Shown here in pieces: positions 1-11,471 of a stretch of DNA of 64,000 nt (within the stretch, counting starts at the first letter, position 1; the number at the start of each line of letters is the position of its first letter). The DNA comes from Mesorhizobium comanense. GTDB taxonomy: Bacteria; Pseudomonadota; Alphaproteobacteria; Rhizobiales; Rhizobiaceae. The notes below the pieces were generated by a model, which was given only the letters and a program-made list of their open reading frames with translations, ran no database searches and was not told the DNA's origin. A program made the translations under genes and the position numbers. Location of the stretch: contig NZ_SCNN01000002.1 of NCBI RefSeq assembly GCF_005503535.1, forward strand, positions 124,001-188,000. The letters are read 5' to 3'.

Positions 1-1
1 G

Positions 2-613
2 CAGCGCCATATCAACGATCCCTATGTCCAGAGGTCGAAGGCGGACGGCTACCGCTCGCGCGCGGCCTACAAGCTGATCGAGATCGACGACAAGCATCAT
101 CTCCTGAAGCCGGGCATGAAGGTGATCGACCTCGGCGCCGCTCCCGGCGGCTGGTGCCAGGTCGCGGCCGCGCGCACGAAATCGACGGCTGAGAATCCGC
201 ATGTCGTCGGCATCGATTATCTCGAGATGGATGCGGTGCCCGGCGCGCCGGTGCTGTTGATGGATTTCCTCGACGAGGATGCGCCGCAAAAACTGTCCGA
301 AGCCCTGGGTGGCGCCCCCGATATCGTGCTGTCGGACATGGCCGCGCCGACCACCGGCCACAAGCGCACCGACCACATCCGCACCATGCATCTGTGCGAG
401 GTGGCGGCCGATTTCGCCGTGTCCGTTCTGAAGCCCGGCGGCCATTTCCTGGCCAAGACCTTTCAGGGGGGCGCCGAGAACGAACTGCTCTCGATGCTGA
501 AGAAGAACTTTCGCTCCGTCCACCACGTCAAGCCGCCGGCTTCGCGGGATGAGTCGGTGGAGCTCTATCTGCTGGCGAAGGACTTCAAAGGGCGCGAGGC
601 GGGGAGCGAATAG
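2..613 (+). CDS. rlmE: 23S rRNA (uridine-2'-O)-methyltransferase RlmE, 5' end cut by the window
   Basis: RlmE (RrmJ/FtsJ) methylates the 2'-O of U2552 in the A loop of 23S rRNA, using S-adenosylmethionine, late in 50S assembly. The open frame runs from base 2, so the start lies outside the window; an internal Met at 116 is not the start because the upstream in-frame residues ([20 protein letters not shown]) are the conserved FtsJ N-terminal segment with its catalytic Lys. The SAM-binding motif DLGAAPGGW follows, then the DMAAP motif with the catalytic Asp and the late FLAKTF segment with the second catalytic Lys. The gene converges on the MFS gene downstream. Family assignment is firm. Confidence 0.96.
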   Translation, partial: QRHINDPYVQRSKADGYRSRAAYKLIEIDDKHHLLKPGMKVIDLGAAPGGWCQVAAARTKSTAENPHVVGIDYLEMDAVPGAPVLLMDFLDEDAPQKLSEALGGAPDIVLSDMAAPTTGHKRTDHIRTMHLCEVAADFAVSVLKPGGHFLAKTFQGGAENELLSMLKKNFRSVHHVKPPASRDESVELYLLAKDFKGREAGSE

Positions 614-648
614 CGCCGCTTTGCCTTCTCGCGAGAAGGGAAAGGCGC
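613..648. terminator. Hairpin between convergent rlmE and MFS genes
   Basis: The perfect stem CCTTCTC/GAGAAGG (624-630 and 633-639) is nested in an outer GCGCC...GGCGC stem, with TTT opposite AAA between them. It lies exactly between two converging genes, so it may act as a terminator in both directions. There is no long T run, so the call rests on structure and position. The CTTCTC...GAGAAGG core also resembles the outer arms of the repeat at 36623-36800. Confidence 0.5.
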
Positions 649-657
649 CTCATCGCT

Positions 658-2079
658 TCATTCTCCCGGCGATCTGGCGGGTTCCAGTGTCTTGGGCGTC
701 GTCAGCCGGCCATGGCCGGACACGGCATTGCCGGCATCGGGCGCCAGCCGCATGAACGACACCGACGCCGCCGCCGACACCGCCGCCACGATGAAGAAGG
801 CGATGTGGAAGTCGGCCAGCCGCAGCGGCCCGCCATGGATCGATGTCGAGACTTCCAGGATGCCGCCGGCCAGCGCCACGCCGAGCGCGATCGAGAGTTG
901 CTGGAAGACCGCAGTTATGGGCGTGGCCTTGCTGGTGTCCTCGGCGGAAACCTCGGCGTAGGAGAGCGCGTTCACACCGGTGAAGAACATGGAGCGGATG
1001 AAGCCGCCGACCAGCAGGATGGCAAGCATCAGCACATAGGGGGTATCGGGAGTGAACAGCCCGTAGATGGCGATCGACGCAGCCGCAACCAGCGAGCCGA
1101 TGATCAGCACCCTGCGGAAGCCGGCCAGCCGGAAAATCAGCGCCGTGACGAATTTCATGCCGATCGCACCCACCGCCGAGACGAAGGTGATCATGCCGGA
1201 CTGGAAGGGCGTGAGGCCGAAACCGATCTGGAACATCAGCGGCAGCAGAAACGGCACCGCGCCGATGCCGATGCGAAACAGCGAGCCGCCGAGGACCGAA
1301 GAGCGGAACACCTGGTTGCGGAACAGCTCGAGCGCCAGGAGGGGATTTTTGGCGCGGCGCGCATGCATGAGGTAAAGCGCGCCCGACACCAGGCCGACAG
1401 CCACGGTGATGAAGCCGGTCGCCGGCGGCAGGTAGGGCAGGCTGACAACCGACAGGCCGAAGACGACGCCGGATGCCGCCAGCCCGCTCAGGACGAAGCC
1501 GACGAAATCGAGCGGCGGCGTCTCCATCGATTCGGTTTCGGGCAGGAAGCGGGTCGCCAGCCAGATGCCGATCAGGCCGATCGGCACGTTGATCAGGAAG
1601 ATCCAGTGCCAGGTGAAGTAGGTGGTGATGAACCCGCCGATCGGCGGCCCGACCAGCGGGCCGACCAGCGCCGGAACCGTCAGCCAGGACATGGCGGCGA
1701 CCAGGTCGCTCTTGGGCGTCGCCCGCACCAGCACCAGGCGTCCGACCGGCGTCATCATGGCGCCGCCAATGCCTTGCAGGAAGCGTGAAACCACAAAGGC
1801 CGGCAGCGAGCCGGAGAAGGCGCAGGCCACCGAACCGACGATGAATACCGCGATCGCGGCGCGAAAGACGTTCTTGGCGCCGAAGCGGTCCGCCATCCAG
1901 CCGCTGATCGGAATGAAGATGGCCAGCGACACCAGATAGGCGGTCAGCGCCAGCTTCAGCGCGATCGGGCTGGTCTGGATATCGACGGCGATCGCCGGCA
2001 GCGATGTCGCGATGACGGTCGAATCCATGTTTTCCATGAAAAGAGCGACCGCCAGTATGAGCGGAATGATGCGGTTCAA
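658..2079 (-). CDS. MFS transporter, DHA2 (EmrB/QacA) type
   Basis: A 473-residue integral membrane protein of the major facilitator superfamily, probably a proton-driven drug or metabolite exporter of the inner membrane. The N terminus has the DHA2 signature (FMENMDSTVIATSLPAIA in TM1) followed by the TM2-TM3 loop motif GWMADRFGAKNVF. The length and about 14 hydrophobic segments fit the DHA2 (14-TM) branch. It is transcribed towards rlmE and diverges from guaB across a 290-base spacer. No regulator lies next to it, and the substrate cannot be read from the sequence. Start chosen at MNRIIPL, where TM1 begins; a longer upstream frame is not hydrophobic. Confidence 0.88.
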   Translation of the reverse strand: MNRIIPLILAVALFMENMDSTVIATSLPAIAVDIQTSPIALKLALTAYLVSLAIFIPISGWMADRFGAKNVFRAAIAVFIVGSVACAFSGSLPAFVVSRFLQGIGGAMMTPVGRLVLVRATPKSDLVAAMSWLTVPALVGPLVGPPIGGFITTYFTWHWIFLINVPIGLIGIWLATRFLPETESMETPPLDFVGFVLSGLAASGVVFGLSVVSLPYLPPATGFITVAVGLVSGALYLMHARRAKNPLLALELFRNQVFRSSVLGGSLFRIGIGAVPFLLPLMFQIGFGLTPFQSGMITFVSAVGAIGMKFVTALIFRLAGFRRVLIIGSLVAAASIAIYGLFTPDTPYVLMLAILLVGGFIRSMFFTGVNALSYAEVSAEDTSKATPITAVFQQLSIALGVALAGGILEVSTSIHGGPLRLADFHIAFFIVAAVSAAASVSFMRLAPDAGNAVSGHGRLTTPKTLEPARSPGE

Positions 2080-2317
2080 CGAACGCGTCCGAACTGGTCA
2101 AAAACTGCGTGCCGATTGGGGCAAGCCGATACAACCGGGCGGTTATCATGCCTTGTGCCGGATGTCGCATTAATTTGCTGTCACTTTTGTGCGACCCGCA
2201 ACCCGTGGTGGCGCTCGTCATCATAAACCCCATACTTGGTGAAACCCTGCAATCATCGGCTTTTCATCTTCGCCGCGACGTGGTACCAGCCAGCGCCAAT
2301 CCTGAAAGGGAAGATGA

Positions 2318-4448
<2,131 letters not shown>

Positions 4449-4473
4449 TGCCACAAAGGGCAGGGGAGGTTTC

Positions 4474-4893
4474 ATGAACCAGACGACGATCTTCTGGCCG
4501 ATGCTGGCGCACGTGCTGCTGATCTACATCGTCTACGCCGTGCTGGGCCGGCGCAGATATGTTGCCGTCAAGTCAGGCGAAGCCAAGGTCGGCCAGTACA
4601 AGGCGCGCTCGAGCGAACCGGCCTCCTGCGTCAGCGTCGCCAGCAATCTCAGCAATCAGTTCGAACTGCCGGTGCTTTTCTATGCGCTCTGCCTGACGCT
4701 GCACCTCACCAATGGCGTCAACTATCTGACGCTGGCGCTAATGTGGATTTTTGTCGTTTCACGCTATTTCCACGCCTGGGTTCACCTGACCAGCAACAAC
4801 CTTCTGCTGCGTAGCCGGTCCTTCTTCCTCGGAGCGGTGATTATCCTGCTCGGCTGGATCTGGCTCGCGCTGCATCTGCTGGGCGCGGTCTGA
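4474..4893 (+). CDS. MAPEG family membrane protein
   Basis: A 139-residue protein with four predicted membrane helices and the layout of the MAPEG family (membrane-associated proteins in eicosanoid and glutathione metabolism): an N-terminal helix, a basic loop (GRRRYVAVKSGE), then NLSNQFELPVLFYALCL, which matches the conserved N-x-x-N-x-FE-x-P motif involved in glutathione binding, and a late RYFHAWVHL segment. Bacterial members are mostly uncharacterised; some have glutathione transferase activity. A strong Shine-Dalgarno (AGGGGAGG) sits 6-13 bases before the ATG. It probably shares a transcript with the preceding membrane gene. Confidence 0.85.
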   Translation: MNQTTIFWPMLAHVLLIYIVYAVLGRRRYVAVKSGEAKVGQYKARSSEPASCVSVASNLSNQFELPVLFYALCLTLHLTNGVNYLTLALMWIFVVSRYFHAWVHLTSNNLLLRSRSFFLGAVIILLGWIWLALHLLGAV

Positions 4894-4951
4894 GCAACGC
4901 AGACGTGCTGACCTCCTCCCACAAGGGAGAAGGGAAATCGGAAAGCCGCCC

Positions 4952-6106
4952 CTACAGATCGAACAGCGCGATCTTGCGCTTATCGAACTTGATGCCGATC
5001 TGGCCGCGCACAAGCCTCAGCGCCTGTTCGCCGAAGACGACGCGTCGCCAGCCTTGCAGGGCTGGAACATCCGCCTCTTCGCCCTCGGCGGCGATGCGGT
5101 CGATGTCGTCGCTGGAGGCCAGGACCTTGGAGGCCACGCCCTGTTTTTCAGCGATGATCCTGAGCAGCACTTTCAACAGCTCGGCGGCCGCGCTCGATCC
5201 TTCCGGGGGTTGGAAATTCTTCGGCAGTTTCGGCATCTGGTCCTTGGGCAGCGACAGCGCGGTGTTGACAGCCGCCAGCAGCGCCGTTGCCGTGGAGGAG
5301 CGCTCCCAGCCCTTCGGCGTGGTACGCAATTTGCCAAGTGCTGCGGCATCACGCGGCGCCTGCTGTGCGATCTCGTAGATCGCGTCATCCTTGAGCACGC
5401 GGCCGCGCGGCACGTCGCGTTCGCGCGCCTCGCGTTCGCGCCAGGCTGCAACCGCCTGCACGATCGCCAGTTCCTGCGGCTTGCGCAGCCGCATCTTGAG
5501 CCGCTTCCAGGAATCCTCCGGATGCGGGTCATAGGTCTCGCGCGAGGTCAGGACGTCCATTTCCTCGTTCAGCCAGTGGGCGCGGTTTTCGCGCGCCAGT
5601 TCGGCGCTGAGGTGCTGATAGACCTCGATCAGATGCGTGACATCGGCCAGCGCGTAGTCGAGCTGCTTGTCCGACAGCGGCCGGTGGCGCCAGTCGGTGA
5701 AGCGCGATGACTTGTCGAGCCGCGCGCCGGTGACCCGTTGCACCAGCTGATCGTAGGAAACGCTGTCGCCGAAGCCGCACACCATCGCCGCCACCTGCGT
5801 ATCGAAAACGGGATGCGGAACGAGATCGCCGAGATGGACGATGATTTCGATGTCCTGCCGCGCGGCATGGAAGACCTTCACCACCGCTTCATTGGCCATC
5901 AGCCTGAAGAAGGGGGCGAGGTCGATGTCCGGCGACAGCGGATCGATCAGCGCTGTGACGCCGGGCGCGGCCATCTGAATCAGGCACAGGATAGGCCAGA
6001 AGGTCGTTTCGCGGATGAATTCGGTGTCGACAGTAACGAAACTCGACTTTTCGAAAGCGGCGAGAACGGTCTCGAGTTCTTTCTGGGTGGTGATGACGTG
6101 CATCAA
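4952..6106 (-). CDS. rnd: Ribonuclease D
   Basis: RNase D is a 3'-5' exoribonuclease that trims the 3' ends of tRNA precursors and other small RNAs. The DEDD exonuclease domain fills about residues 1-190: VDTEF (motif I), AARQDIEII (motif II) and the LDYALADVTHLIEVY segment with the motif III Tyr and Asp that make it a DEDDy enzyme. An HRDC domain follows at about 210-290 (AVAAWREREARERDVPRGRVL). The 384-residue length is typical. In many related genomes rnd lies close to aspS; here the two are separated by three transporter or regulator genes. The two adjacent Met codons at the start are equivalent. Confidence 0.95.
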   Translation of the reverse strand: MMHVITTQKELETVLAAFEKSSFVTVDTEFIRETTFWPILCLIQMAAPGVTALIDPLSPDIDLAPFFRLMANEAVVKVFHAARQDIEIIVHLGDLVPHPVFDTQVAAMVCGFGDSVSYDQLVQRVTGARLDKSSRFTDWRHRPLSDKQLDYALADVTHLIEVYQHLSAELARENRAHWLNEEMDVLTSRETYDPHPEDSWKRLKMRLRKPQELAIVQAVAAWREREARERDVPRGRVLKDDAIYEIAQQAPRDAAALGKLRTTPKGWERSSTATALLAAVNTALSLPKDQMPKLPKNFQPPEGSSAAAELLKVLLRIIAEKQGVASKVLASSDDIDRIAAEGEEADVPALQGWRRVVFGEQALRLVRGQIGIKFDKRKIALFDL

Positions 6107-6178
6107 ATCGCTTTTGGCAGGAGTAGGGTCTTCCTAGATTTCAGCCGGGAAGGCTTTCGTCAAGCTGTGGCACGCTTC

Positions 6179-7423
6179 TCAAGACCCCTCCGGCCCGTCC
6201 GGATCACTGTTTCTTCTGGCCAGCCGCGCGAAAACGGTCGATGTTCGCAGCAGCGCCGTGAAGCGGCTGCGCTTGGCCACAGGCACGCCGGACCGCGCCC
6301 GCATGCGGTACACGATGACGGCGATGAAGATTGCGTAGACGATGGCGCTGAACACGAAGAGTGCGCTCGGCCCGAAATACTGCATGGCCGTGGAGGCCGC
6401 GAATGGCCCGCCAATGGCGCCGAAGGAGTAAAACAGCATAAGAGCGGCATTGATCAGCACGAATTCGCCGGTGTCGGCGCGGTCGTTGGAATGCGCCGCC
6501 GACAGCGAATAGAGCGGCATGGCGAAACAGCCGAACAGGAAGACGATGATGAAGTTGAGCAGCGGATTGCTGCCGGCGATGAACACCAGCGCCAGCGCCG
6601 CCAGCATGGCGCCGCATGTGGTCATCAACAGCACCCGGCGCCGGTCCCACCGGTCGGAGAGGTAGCCGAGCGGATACTGGATGATGGCGCCGCCGAAAAT
6701 GCCGACGCTGACGAAGGTGACGACATCGGCGACCGACATGCCGATCTGCTCGGCATAGACCGGCGATAGCGTGCGGAACGCGCTGTTGGTGACGCCGACG
6801 GCAATGCAGCCGAAGCAGCCCAGCGGCGATATCCGCCAGACGCGGGCGAGGTCGAGCTTGACCTCCTCCGGCGGCGTCGGGTTGGAGCGGTCGCCGAGCG
6901 AAACCGGCACCAGCGACAGCGTGATCATGATCGACATGATGGCGAATATGGTGAAACCACCTGCGCCAAAGACAGGGATCAGGAACTGCGCGCCGGTCAC
7001 CGATCCGGTATCCACCATCCGGTAGATCGCCAGCACCCGGGCGCGGTCCTTGTTGGTGACGCCGGAATTCAGCCAGCTCTCGACGATGGTGAACAACCCG
7101 GCGAAACAGAAGCCGCCGGCAAAGCGCACCGCGCACCACATCACCGGATCGAGGACCAGGACCAGAAGCAGGGTTCCGACCGAAGCGATCGCCGCCAGGG
7201 CCGAAAATGCTCTGATATGGCCGACCGCCTTCATGATGCGTGTGATCGCCAGGCAGCCAAGCAGGAAGCCGGCGAAATAGAAGGTGCCCATGAGGCCGAT
7301 GTCGGAAGGCGAAAACCCTTCCTGCGCGCCGCGCAGCGCGATCAGCGTGCCCTGCAGTCCATTGCCGCCGAGCAATATGCCCGCGGCAAGAAGGAGAGGG
7401 ATCAACGGGCGGATGGAGGACAT
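6179..7423 (-). CDS. MFS transporter (YcaD-like)
   Basis: A 414-residue, 12-helix major facilitator. The N terminus (MSSIRPLIPLLLAAGILLGGNG), the TM2-3 region TFYFAGFLLGC and the central motif GYLSDRWDRRRVLL resemble the YcaD/UPF0226-type MFS proteins whose substrates are unknown. FAGLFTIVESWLN is typical of this branch. I chose the Met at 7423 over one at 7456 because the hydrophobic TM1 begins soon after it; neither has a good ribosome-binding site. The C-terminal tail after TM12 is polar and basic. It is transcribed in the same direction as rnd, 72 bases upstream of it, and probably independently. Confidence 0.82.
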   Translation of the reverse strand: MSSIRPLIPLLLAAGILLGGNGLQGTLIALRGAQEGFSPSDIGLMGTFYFAGFLLGCLAITRIMKAVGHIRAFSALAAIASVGTLLLVLVLDPVMWCAVRFAGGFCFAGLFTIVESWLNSGVTNKDRARVLAIYRMVDTGSVTGAQFLIPVFGAGGFTIFAIMSIMITLSLVPVSLGDRSNPTPPEEVKLDLARVWRISPLGCFGCIAVGVTNSAFRTLSPVYAEQIGMSVADVVTFVSVGIFGGAIIQYPLGYLSDRWDRRRVLLMTTCGAMLAALALVFIAGSNPLLNFIIVFLFGCFAMPLYSLSAAHSNDRADTGEFVLINAALMLFYSFGAIGGPFAASTAMQYFGPSALFVFSAIVYAIFIAVIVYRMRARSGVPVAKRSRFTALLRTSTVFARLARRNSDPDGPEGS

Positions 7424-7539
7424 TGAAAGGCAATCACGTATCGGTGATCCCTTCATGGACCATCGCCCTGGCCAATGCCAGCCGCAATTGCCTCGCTACC
7501 GGAATGACCAGCGTGAGCCCCACCCAGTTCGGGCCAGCA

Positions 7540-8436
7540 TCAGCTTTGCTGGGCGTCTGCGCCGGGCCGGAGGACGGCTCCGGATGCGATGGCTATTCCG
7601 GCAAGCACCGCCAGCAGCCCCACGATCAGTTTGGCGCTCACCGGTTCGCCCAGGAAGACGACGCCGAATATCGATGCCGTCACCGGATTGACCGCCACGG
7701 AGACGGCGACAAGCGTTGGCGGTGCGCGCCGCAGGGCGAACGCCCAGAGGAAGAAAATGAAGGCCCCGCAGACGACGGCGAGATAAGTGCTTGCAATCCA
7801 CTGCGACGCGTCGAGCGCGGCAATTTGCGCGATGCCGCCACGCAAAACCGCCAGGGTGGACAGGCAGACTGTACCCACGCCCATTCCGAACGCCGCGAAA
7901 GAGATCGGCGCGCACCGGGAAAGAAAAGGGCGCGACCAGACATTGTAAAGCGCCATGCAGAACGCCGCGGCGACCATCAGCAGGTCACCACGCATTGCGC
8001 CGGGCGGAGCAGTCGTCAGGGTCGCGCCGAGTGAGGTGGCCACCCCGGCCATCGCGATCAGGACGCCGGCAATCTTGCGCCCTGTCGGCCGTTCGATCCT
8101 GAGAACCGCTCCGGCCAGCATGGTGAGCAGCGGCAGTGTCGAAAGCGCCAGGGCTCCGCGCGCGGCGGTTGTGTAGACCAGAGCACCATTGAAGAGCACG
8201 GGAAACAGGCCGAAAAACAGCAGGCCCAACGCGCCGGCGCCCGGCCAATCGCTCCTCGGTGGCCATTTGTCTCGCCGCACAAAGGCCAAAGCCGCGAGAA
8301 CCAGAAATCCGCCGCCAAACCGGACCGCGCCAATTGTGAGAGGGTCGAGAGCACTGGCGAGGTATCTTGTGGCGCCGACCGCGGTGCCTCCAAGGGCGCT
8401 GGAGAGGATAGCGGCAAGCACTCCCAGAATTTCCAT
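7540..8436 (-). CDS. DMT superfamily permease (EamA type)
   Basis: A 298-residue protein with ten hydrophobic segments in two repeated halves, the EamA (RhaT/PecM) layout; such proteins usually export amino acids or small metabolites across the inner membrane. The first half starts MEILGVLAAILSSALGGTAV; the second EamA repeat begins near RGDLLMVAAAFCMALYNVWSR and ends with VVFLGEPVSAKLIVGLLAVLAGIAI, the most conserved EamA signature. It is divergent from the LysR gene at 8530, 93 bases away, so that regulator is the likely controller. Substrate unknown. Confidence 0.85.
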   Translation of the reverse strand: MEILGVLAAILSSALGGTAVGATRYLASALDPLTIGAVRFGGGFLVLAALAFVRRDKWPPRSDWPGAGALGLLFFGLFPVLFNGALVYTTAARGALALSTLPLLTMLAGAVLRIERPTGRKIAGVLIAMAGVATSLGATLTTAPPGAMRGDLLMVAAAFCMALYNVWSRPFLSRCAPISFAAFGMGVGTVCLSTLAVLRGGIAQIAALDASQWIASTYLAVVCGAFIFFLWAFALRRAPPTLVAVSVAVNPVTASIFGVVFLGEPVSAKLIVGLLAVLAGIAIASGAVLRPGADAQQS

Positions 8437-8489
8437 GGTTCGCGACCTCCGCCAACTCGAAGTCAGCGATATCGACGGGGCGAGATAAA

Positions 8490-8527
8490 AGGAATCGAAT
8501 AAAGAAAATAAGCTTGATAATATTCCT
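8490..8527. promoter_or_regulatory. AT-rich divergent promoter region with AGGAAT/ATTCCT inverted repeat
   Basis: The spacer between the EamA permease gene and the LysR gene is sharply AT-rich compared with its surroundings. AGGAAT at 8490-8495 is mirrored by ATTCCT at 8522-8527, immediately before the LysR start. LysR proteins usually bind dyads in exactly this position, but the spacing is longer than a standard T-N11-A box, so the call is tentative. Confidence 0.35.
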
Positions 8528-8529
8528 CA

Positions 8530-9390
8530 ATGAGCAGTGTCGATCCGGAATTATTACGAGCCTTCGTGGTTGTTGCCGAGCGCCTCTCGTTCACGCGAGC
8601 CGCCGGGCAGCTCAATCGAACGCAGGCCACTATAAGTCTGCAGGTGAAACGTCTTGAGGAGCGTCTTCAGGTTGCCTTGTTCCGCCGGTCGACCGCGCGC
8701 GTCGAACTCACGGCGGCGGGAGAGAGCTTTCTGATCGACGCGCGCCGAATTCTTGCCCTTAACGAGCAGGCGATCGCGCGTGTTTCAAACCAACAGGTGG
8801 CTGGCCGCATTCGCATCGGGGTCATGGAGGACTACGGCACCAAGATTCTGCCGCGCCTGCTCGCCGATATCGCGGCACGATTTCCACTCATGCAGGTCGA
8901 AATGGAGATCGGTCTCACCGCCCGGTTGCTGAAAAGGCTTGGTTCATCGTTCGACGCGGTCCTCGCCATGCATCCGCAAGATACCGCCGACGGAGAACTG
9001 ATATGCCGCGAGCGGGCGATCTGGGTTGGGGCTGCGGCGCATGCCGTGGAGGAACTCGATCCTCTGCCCGTTGCCCTTTCCGATCCCGATTGCCTGTTTC
9101 GGTCATGGGCCGTCGAGGCGCTCGACAGAGCGGGTCGACCGTGGCGGCTGGCCTATGTCAGCCCGAGTCTCGCCGCGACGGAGGCGATCGTCGAGCAGGG
9201 GTTGGCGATAACCGTGGTCAAGGGTAGCATGCTCAGGCCCGGCTTGCGCACCATGGATCCCGGCCAGCAGCTGCCACCATTGCCGGGGGCCGAGATCCGG
9301 CTTCATCGGAACGCGATGTCTTCCCCCGGAACCGCGCTGGTTATCGACTATCTTGCGCATCGTCTGCGGTTGTCGACCTCGGGCTCATGA
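8530..9390 (+). CDS. LysR family transcriptional regulator
   Basis: A 286-residue LysR-type regulator. The N-terminal winged helix-turn-helix (about residues 4-65) reads LLRAFVVVAERLSFTRAAGQ then LNRTQATISLQVKRLEERL, the standard LTTR recognition helix. The C-terminal co-inducer domain begins near GRIRIGVMEDYGTKILPRLL. It is divergent from the EamA permease gene at 7540-8436, the usual LTTR arrangement, so it likely controls that exporter in response to an unknown ligand. The start ATG lacks a convincing Shine-Dalgarno sequence. The C terminus is slightly short for the family but intact. Confidence 0.9.
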   Translation: MSSVDPELLRAFVVVAERLSFTRAAGQLNRTQATISLQVKRLEERLQVALFRRSTARVELTAAGESFLIDARRILALNEQAIARVSNQQVAGRIRIGVMEDYGTKILPRLLADIAARFPLMQVEMEIGLTARLLKRLGSSFDAVLAMHPQDTADGELICRERAIWVGAAAHAVEELDPLPVALSDPDCLFRSWAVEALDRAGRPWRLAYVSPSLAATEAIVEQGLAITVVKGSMLRPGLRTMDPGQQLPPLPGAEIRLHRNAMSSPGTALVIDYLAHRLRLSTSGS

Positions 9391-9559
9391 TGTCGCGGCA
9401 GCTTCGCCCCGATAACCGAAATGGACAGAGCGATTGGCCGGCGCGCCACAGGCAGGCCCATTGCCTTGACAAATCAGGCCTCCCATGCGCTTTTCCGGCA
9501 AATTTTGAGGCCGGGCTCGGATGCTTCGGTCCACAACCCAGAATCCCGGACTTTTATCC

Positions 9560-11356
9560 ATGACCATGCACCGTTACCGCAGCCATACCTGTGCCCAGTT
9601 GAGAAAGAGCGATGTCGGCAATTCCGTTCGCCTGTCGGGCTGGGTGCATCGCGTGCGCGACCATGGCGGTCTGCTGTTCATCGACCTGCGCGACCATTAC
9701 GGCTTGACCCAGATCGTCGCCGATCCCGATTCGCCGGCCTTCAAGGTCGCCGAGACCGTGCGCGGTGAATGGGTCATCCGCGTCGACGGCGAGGTCAAGG
9801 CGCGTTTGCCCGAGACTGTGAACGCCAACCTGCCGACCGGCGAGATCGAGATTTTCGCCCGCGAGATCGAAGTGCTGTCGGCCGCCAAGGAGCTGCCGCT
9901 GCCGGTGTTCGGCGAGCCTGATTATCCCGAGGACATCAGGCTGAAATACCGCTTCCTCGATCTGCGCCGCGAGACGCTGCACAGGAACATCGTGGCGCGC
10001 ACGAAAATCATCGCCGAGATGCGCAGGCGCATGGGCGAGGTGGGCTTCACCGAATTCTCCACGCCGATCCTGACCGCTTCCTCACCGGAAGGCGCGCGCG
10101 ACTTCCTGGTGCCGTCGCGCATCCATCCCGGCACCTTCTACGCGCTGCCGCAGGCGCCGCAGCAGTACAAGCAGTTGATCATGGTGTCGGGCTTCGACCG
10201 CTATTTCCAGATCGCGCCGTGTTTCCGCGACGAGGACCCGCGCGCCGACCGGCTGCCGGGCGAATTCTACCAGCTCGACCTCGAAATGAGCTTTGTCGAG
10301 CAGGACGACGTGCTATCCACCATGGCGCCGGTGATGACCTCGGTCTTCGAGGCTTTCGCCAACGGCAAGCCGGTCACCAAGGACTGGCCGCGCATCCCCT
10401 ACGATGTGGCCATGCGCAAATACGGTTCCGACAAGCCGGACCTGCGCAACCCGATCGTCATGCAGGCGGTCTCGGATCATTTCCGCGACTCCGGTTTCAA
10501 GGTCTTCGCCAACATCCTGGCCAATGATCCCAGGGCCGAGGTGTGGGGCATTCCGGCCAAGACCGGCGGCAGCCGCGCTTTCTGCGACCGCATGAATTCC
10601 TGGGCGCAGGGCGAGGGCCAGCCCGGGCTGGGCTATATCTTCTGGCGCAAGGAAGGCGAAAAGCTCGAGGGCGCCGGCCCGCTCGCCAAGAACATCGGCG
10701 AGGAGCGCACCGAGGCGATCCGCCAGCAGCTCGGCCTTGCCGACGGCGACGCCGCTTTCTTTGTCGCGGGCGATCCGAAGAAGTTCGTGTCTTTTGCCGG
10801 CGCCGCGCGCACCCGCGCGGGCGAGGAACTCAACCTCGTCGACCGCGACCGGTTCGAACTGTGCTGGATCGTCGACTTCCCGTTCTTCGAATGGAACGAG
10901 GACGAGAAGAAGATCGATTTCGCCCACAACCCGTTCTCGATGCCGCAAGGTGGCATCGATGCGCTCAACGGCCAGGATCCGCTCGGCATCAAGGCGTTCC
11001 AGTATGACGCCGTCTGCAACGGATTCGAGATCGCGTCCGGCGGCATCCGCAACCACCTGCCGGAAACCATGGTCAAGGCGTTCGAGATGGTCGGGCTGGA
11101 CCGCCAGACGGTCGAGGAGCGCTTCGGCGGCCTCTACCGCGCCTTCCAGTACGGCGCGCCGCCGCATGGTGGCGCGGCATTCGGCATCGACCGCGTCGTC
11201 ATGTTGCTGGTCGGCGCCAAGAACCTGCGCGAGATCACCATGTTCCCGATGAACCAGCAGGCTTACGACCTGTTGATGAACGCCCCGTCGGAAGCGACGC
11301 CGCAGCAGCTGCGCGATCTGGCGCTGCGTGTCGCGCCGACCAAGAAGGACGCCTGA
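9560..11356 (+). CDS. aspS: Aspartyl-tRNA synthetase (probably nondiscriminating)
   Basis: A class IIb synthetase of 598 residues that charges tRNA-Asp. The OB-fold anticodon-binding domain fills about residues 1-110, motif 2 includes [10 protein letters not shown], the bacterial GAD insertion lies between motifs 2 and 3, and motif 3 is [13 protein letters not shown]. In the RDHGG loop (residue about 33) a His stands where E. coli AspRS has Leu; in Pseudomonas this His marks AspRS enzymes that also charge tRNA-Asn, which would require GatCAB. That specificity is inference. Start set at MTMHRYRSH; a Met two codons later is possible. A strong terminator follows. Confidence 0.97.
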   Translation: MTMHRYRSHTCAQLRKSDVGNSVRLSGWVHRVRDHGGLLFIDLRDHYGLTQIVADPDSPAFKVAETVRGEWVIRVDGEVKARLPETVNANLPTGEIEIFAREIEVLSAAKELPLPVFGEPDYPEDIRLKYRFLDLRRETLHRNIVARTKIIAEMRRRMGEVGFTEFSTPILTASSPEGARDFLVPSRIHPGTFYALPQAPQQYKQLIMVSGFDRYFQIAPCFRDEDPRADRLPGEFYQLDLEMSFVEQDDVLSTMAPVMTSVFEAFANGKPVTKDWPRIPYDVAMRKYGSDKPDLRNPIVMQAVSDHFRDSGFKVFANILANDPRAEVWGIPAKTGGSRAFCDRMNSWAQGEGQPGLGYIFWRKEGEKLEGAGPLAKNIGEERTEAIRQQLGLADGDAAFFVAGDPKKFVSFAGAARTRAGEELNLVDRDRFELCWIVDFPFFEWNEDEKKIDFAHNPFSMPQGGIDALNGQDPLGIKAFQYDAVCNGFEIASGGIRNHLPETMVKAFEMVGLDRQTVEERFGGLYRAFQYGAPPHGGAAFGIDRVVMLLVGAKNLREITMFPMNQQAYDLLMNAPSEATPQQLRDLALRVAPTKKDA

Positions 11357-11422
11357 GCGCCGGCCTTATCCGGAACGTCAGGGACGGGTCCGAACAGGTT
11401 CTTTCGATTCGACAATCCATAA

Positions 11423-11454
11423 AAAAGCCCGGCATCGCTGCCGGGCTTTTTTGG
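11423..11454. terminator. Rho-independent terminator between aspS and 11472 gene
   Basis: A perfect 8-base stem GCCCGGCA/TGCCGGGC with loop TCGC is flanked by six A on the left and six T on the right, so it can terminate both converging transcripts (aspS and the gene at 11472-12662). Confidence 0.93.
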
Positions 11455-11471
11455 TATCGGGTCGGCGTCGA

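Noticed and set aside
4911..4936. CCTCCCACAAGGGAGAAGGG next to the MAPEG gene
   Set aside because: It looks like one arm of the RIME-like repeats, but without the other modules it cannot be called a copy.
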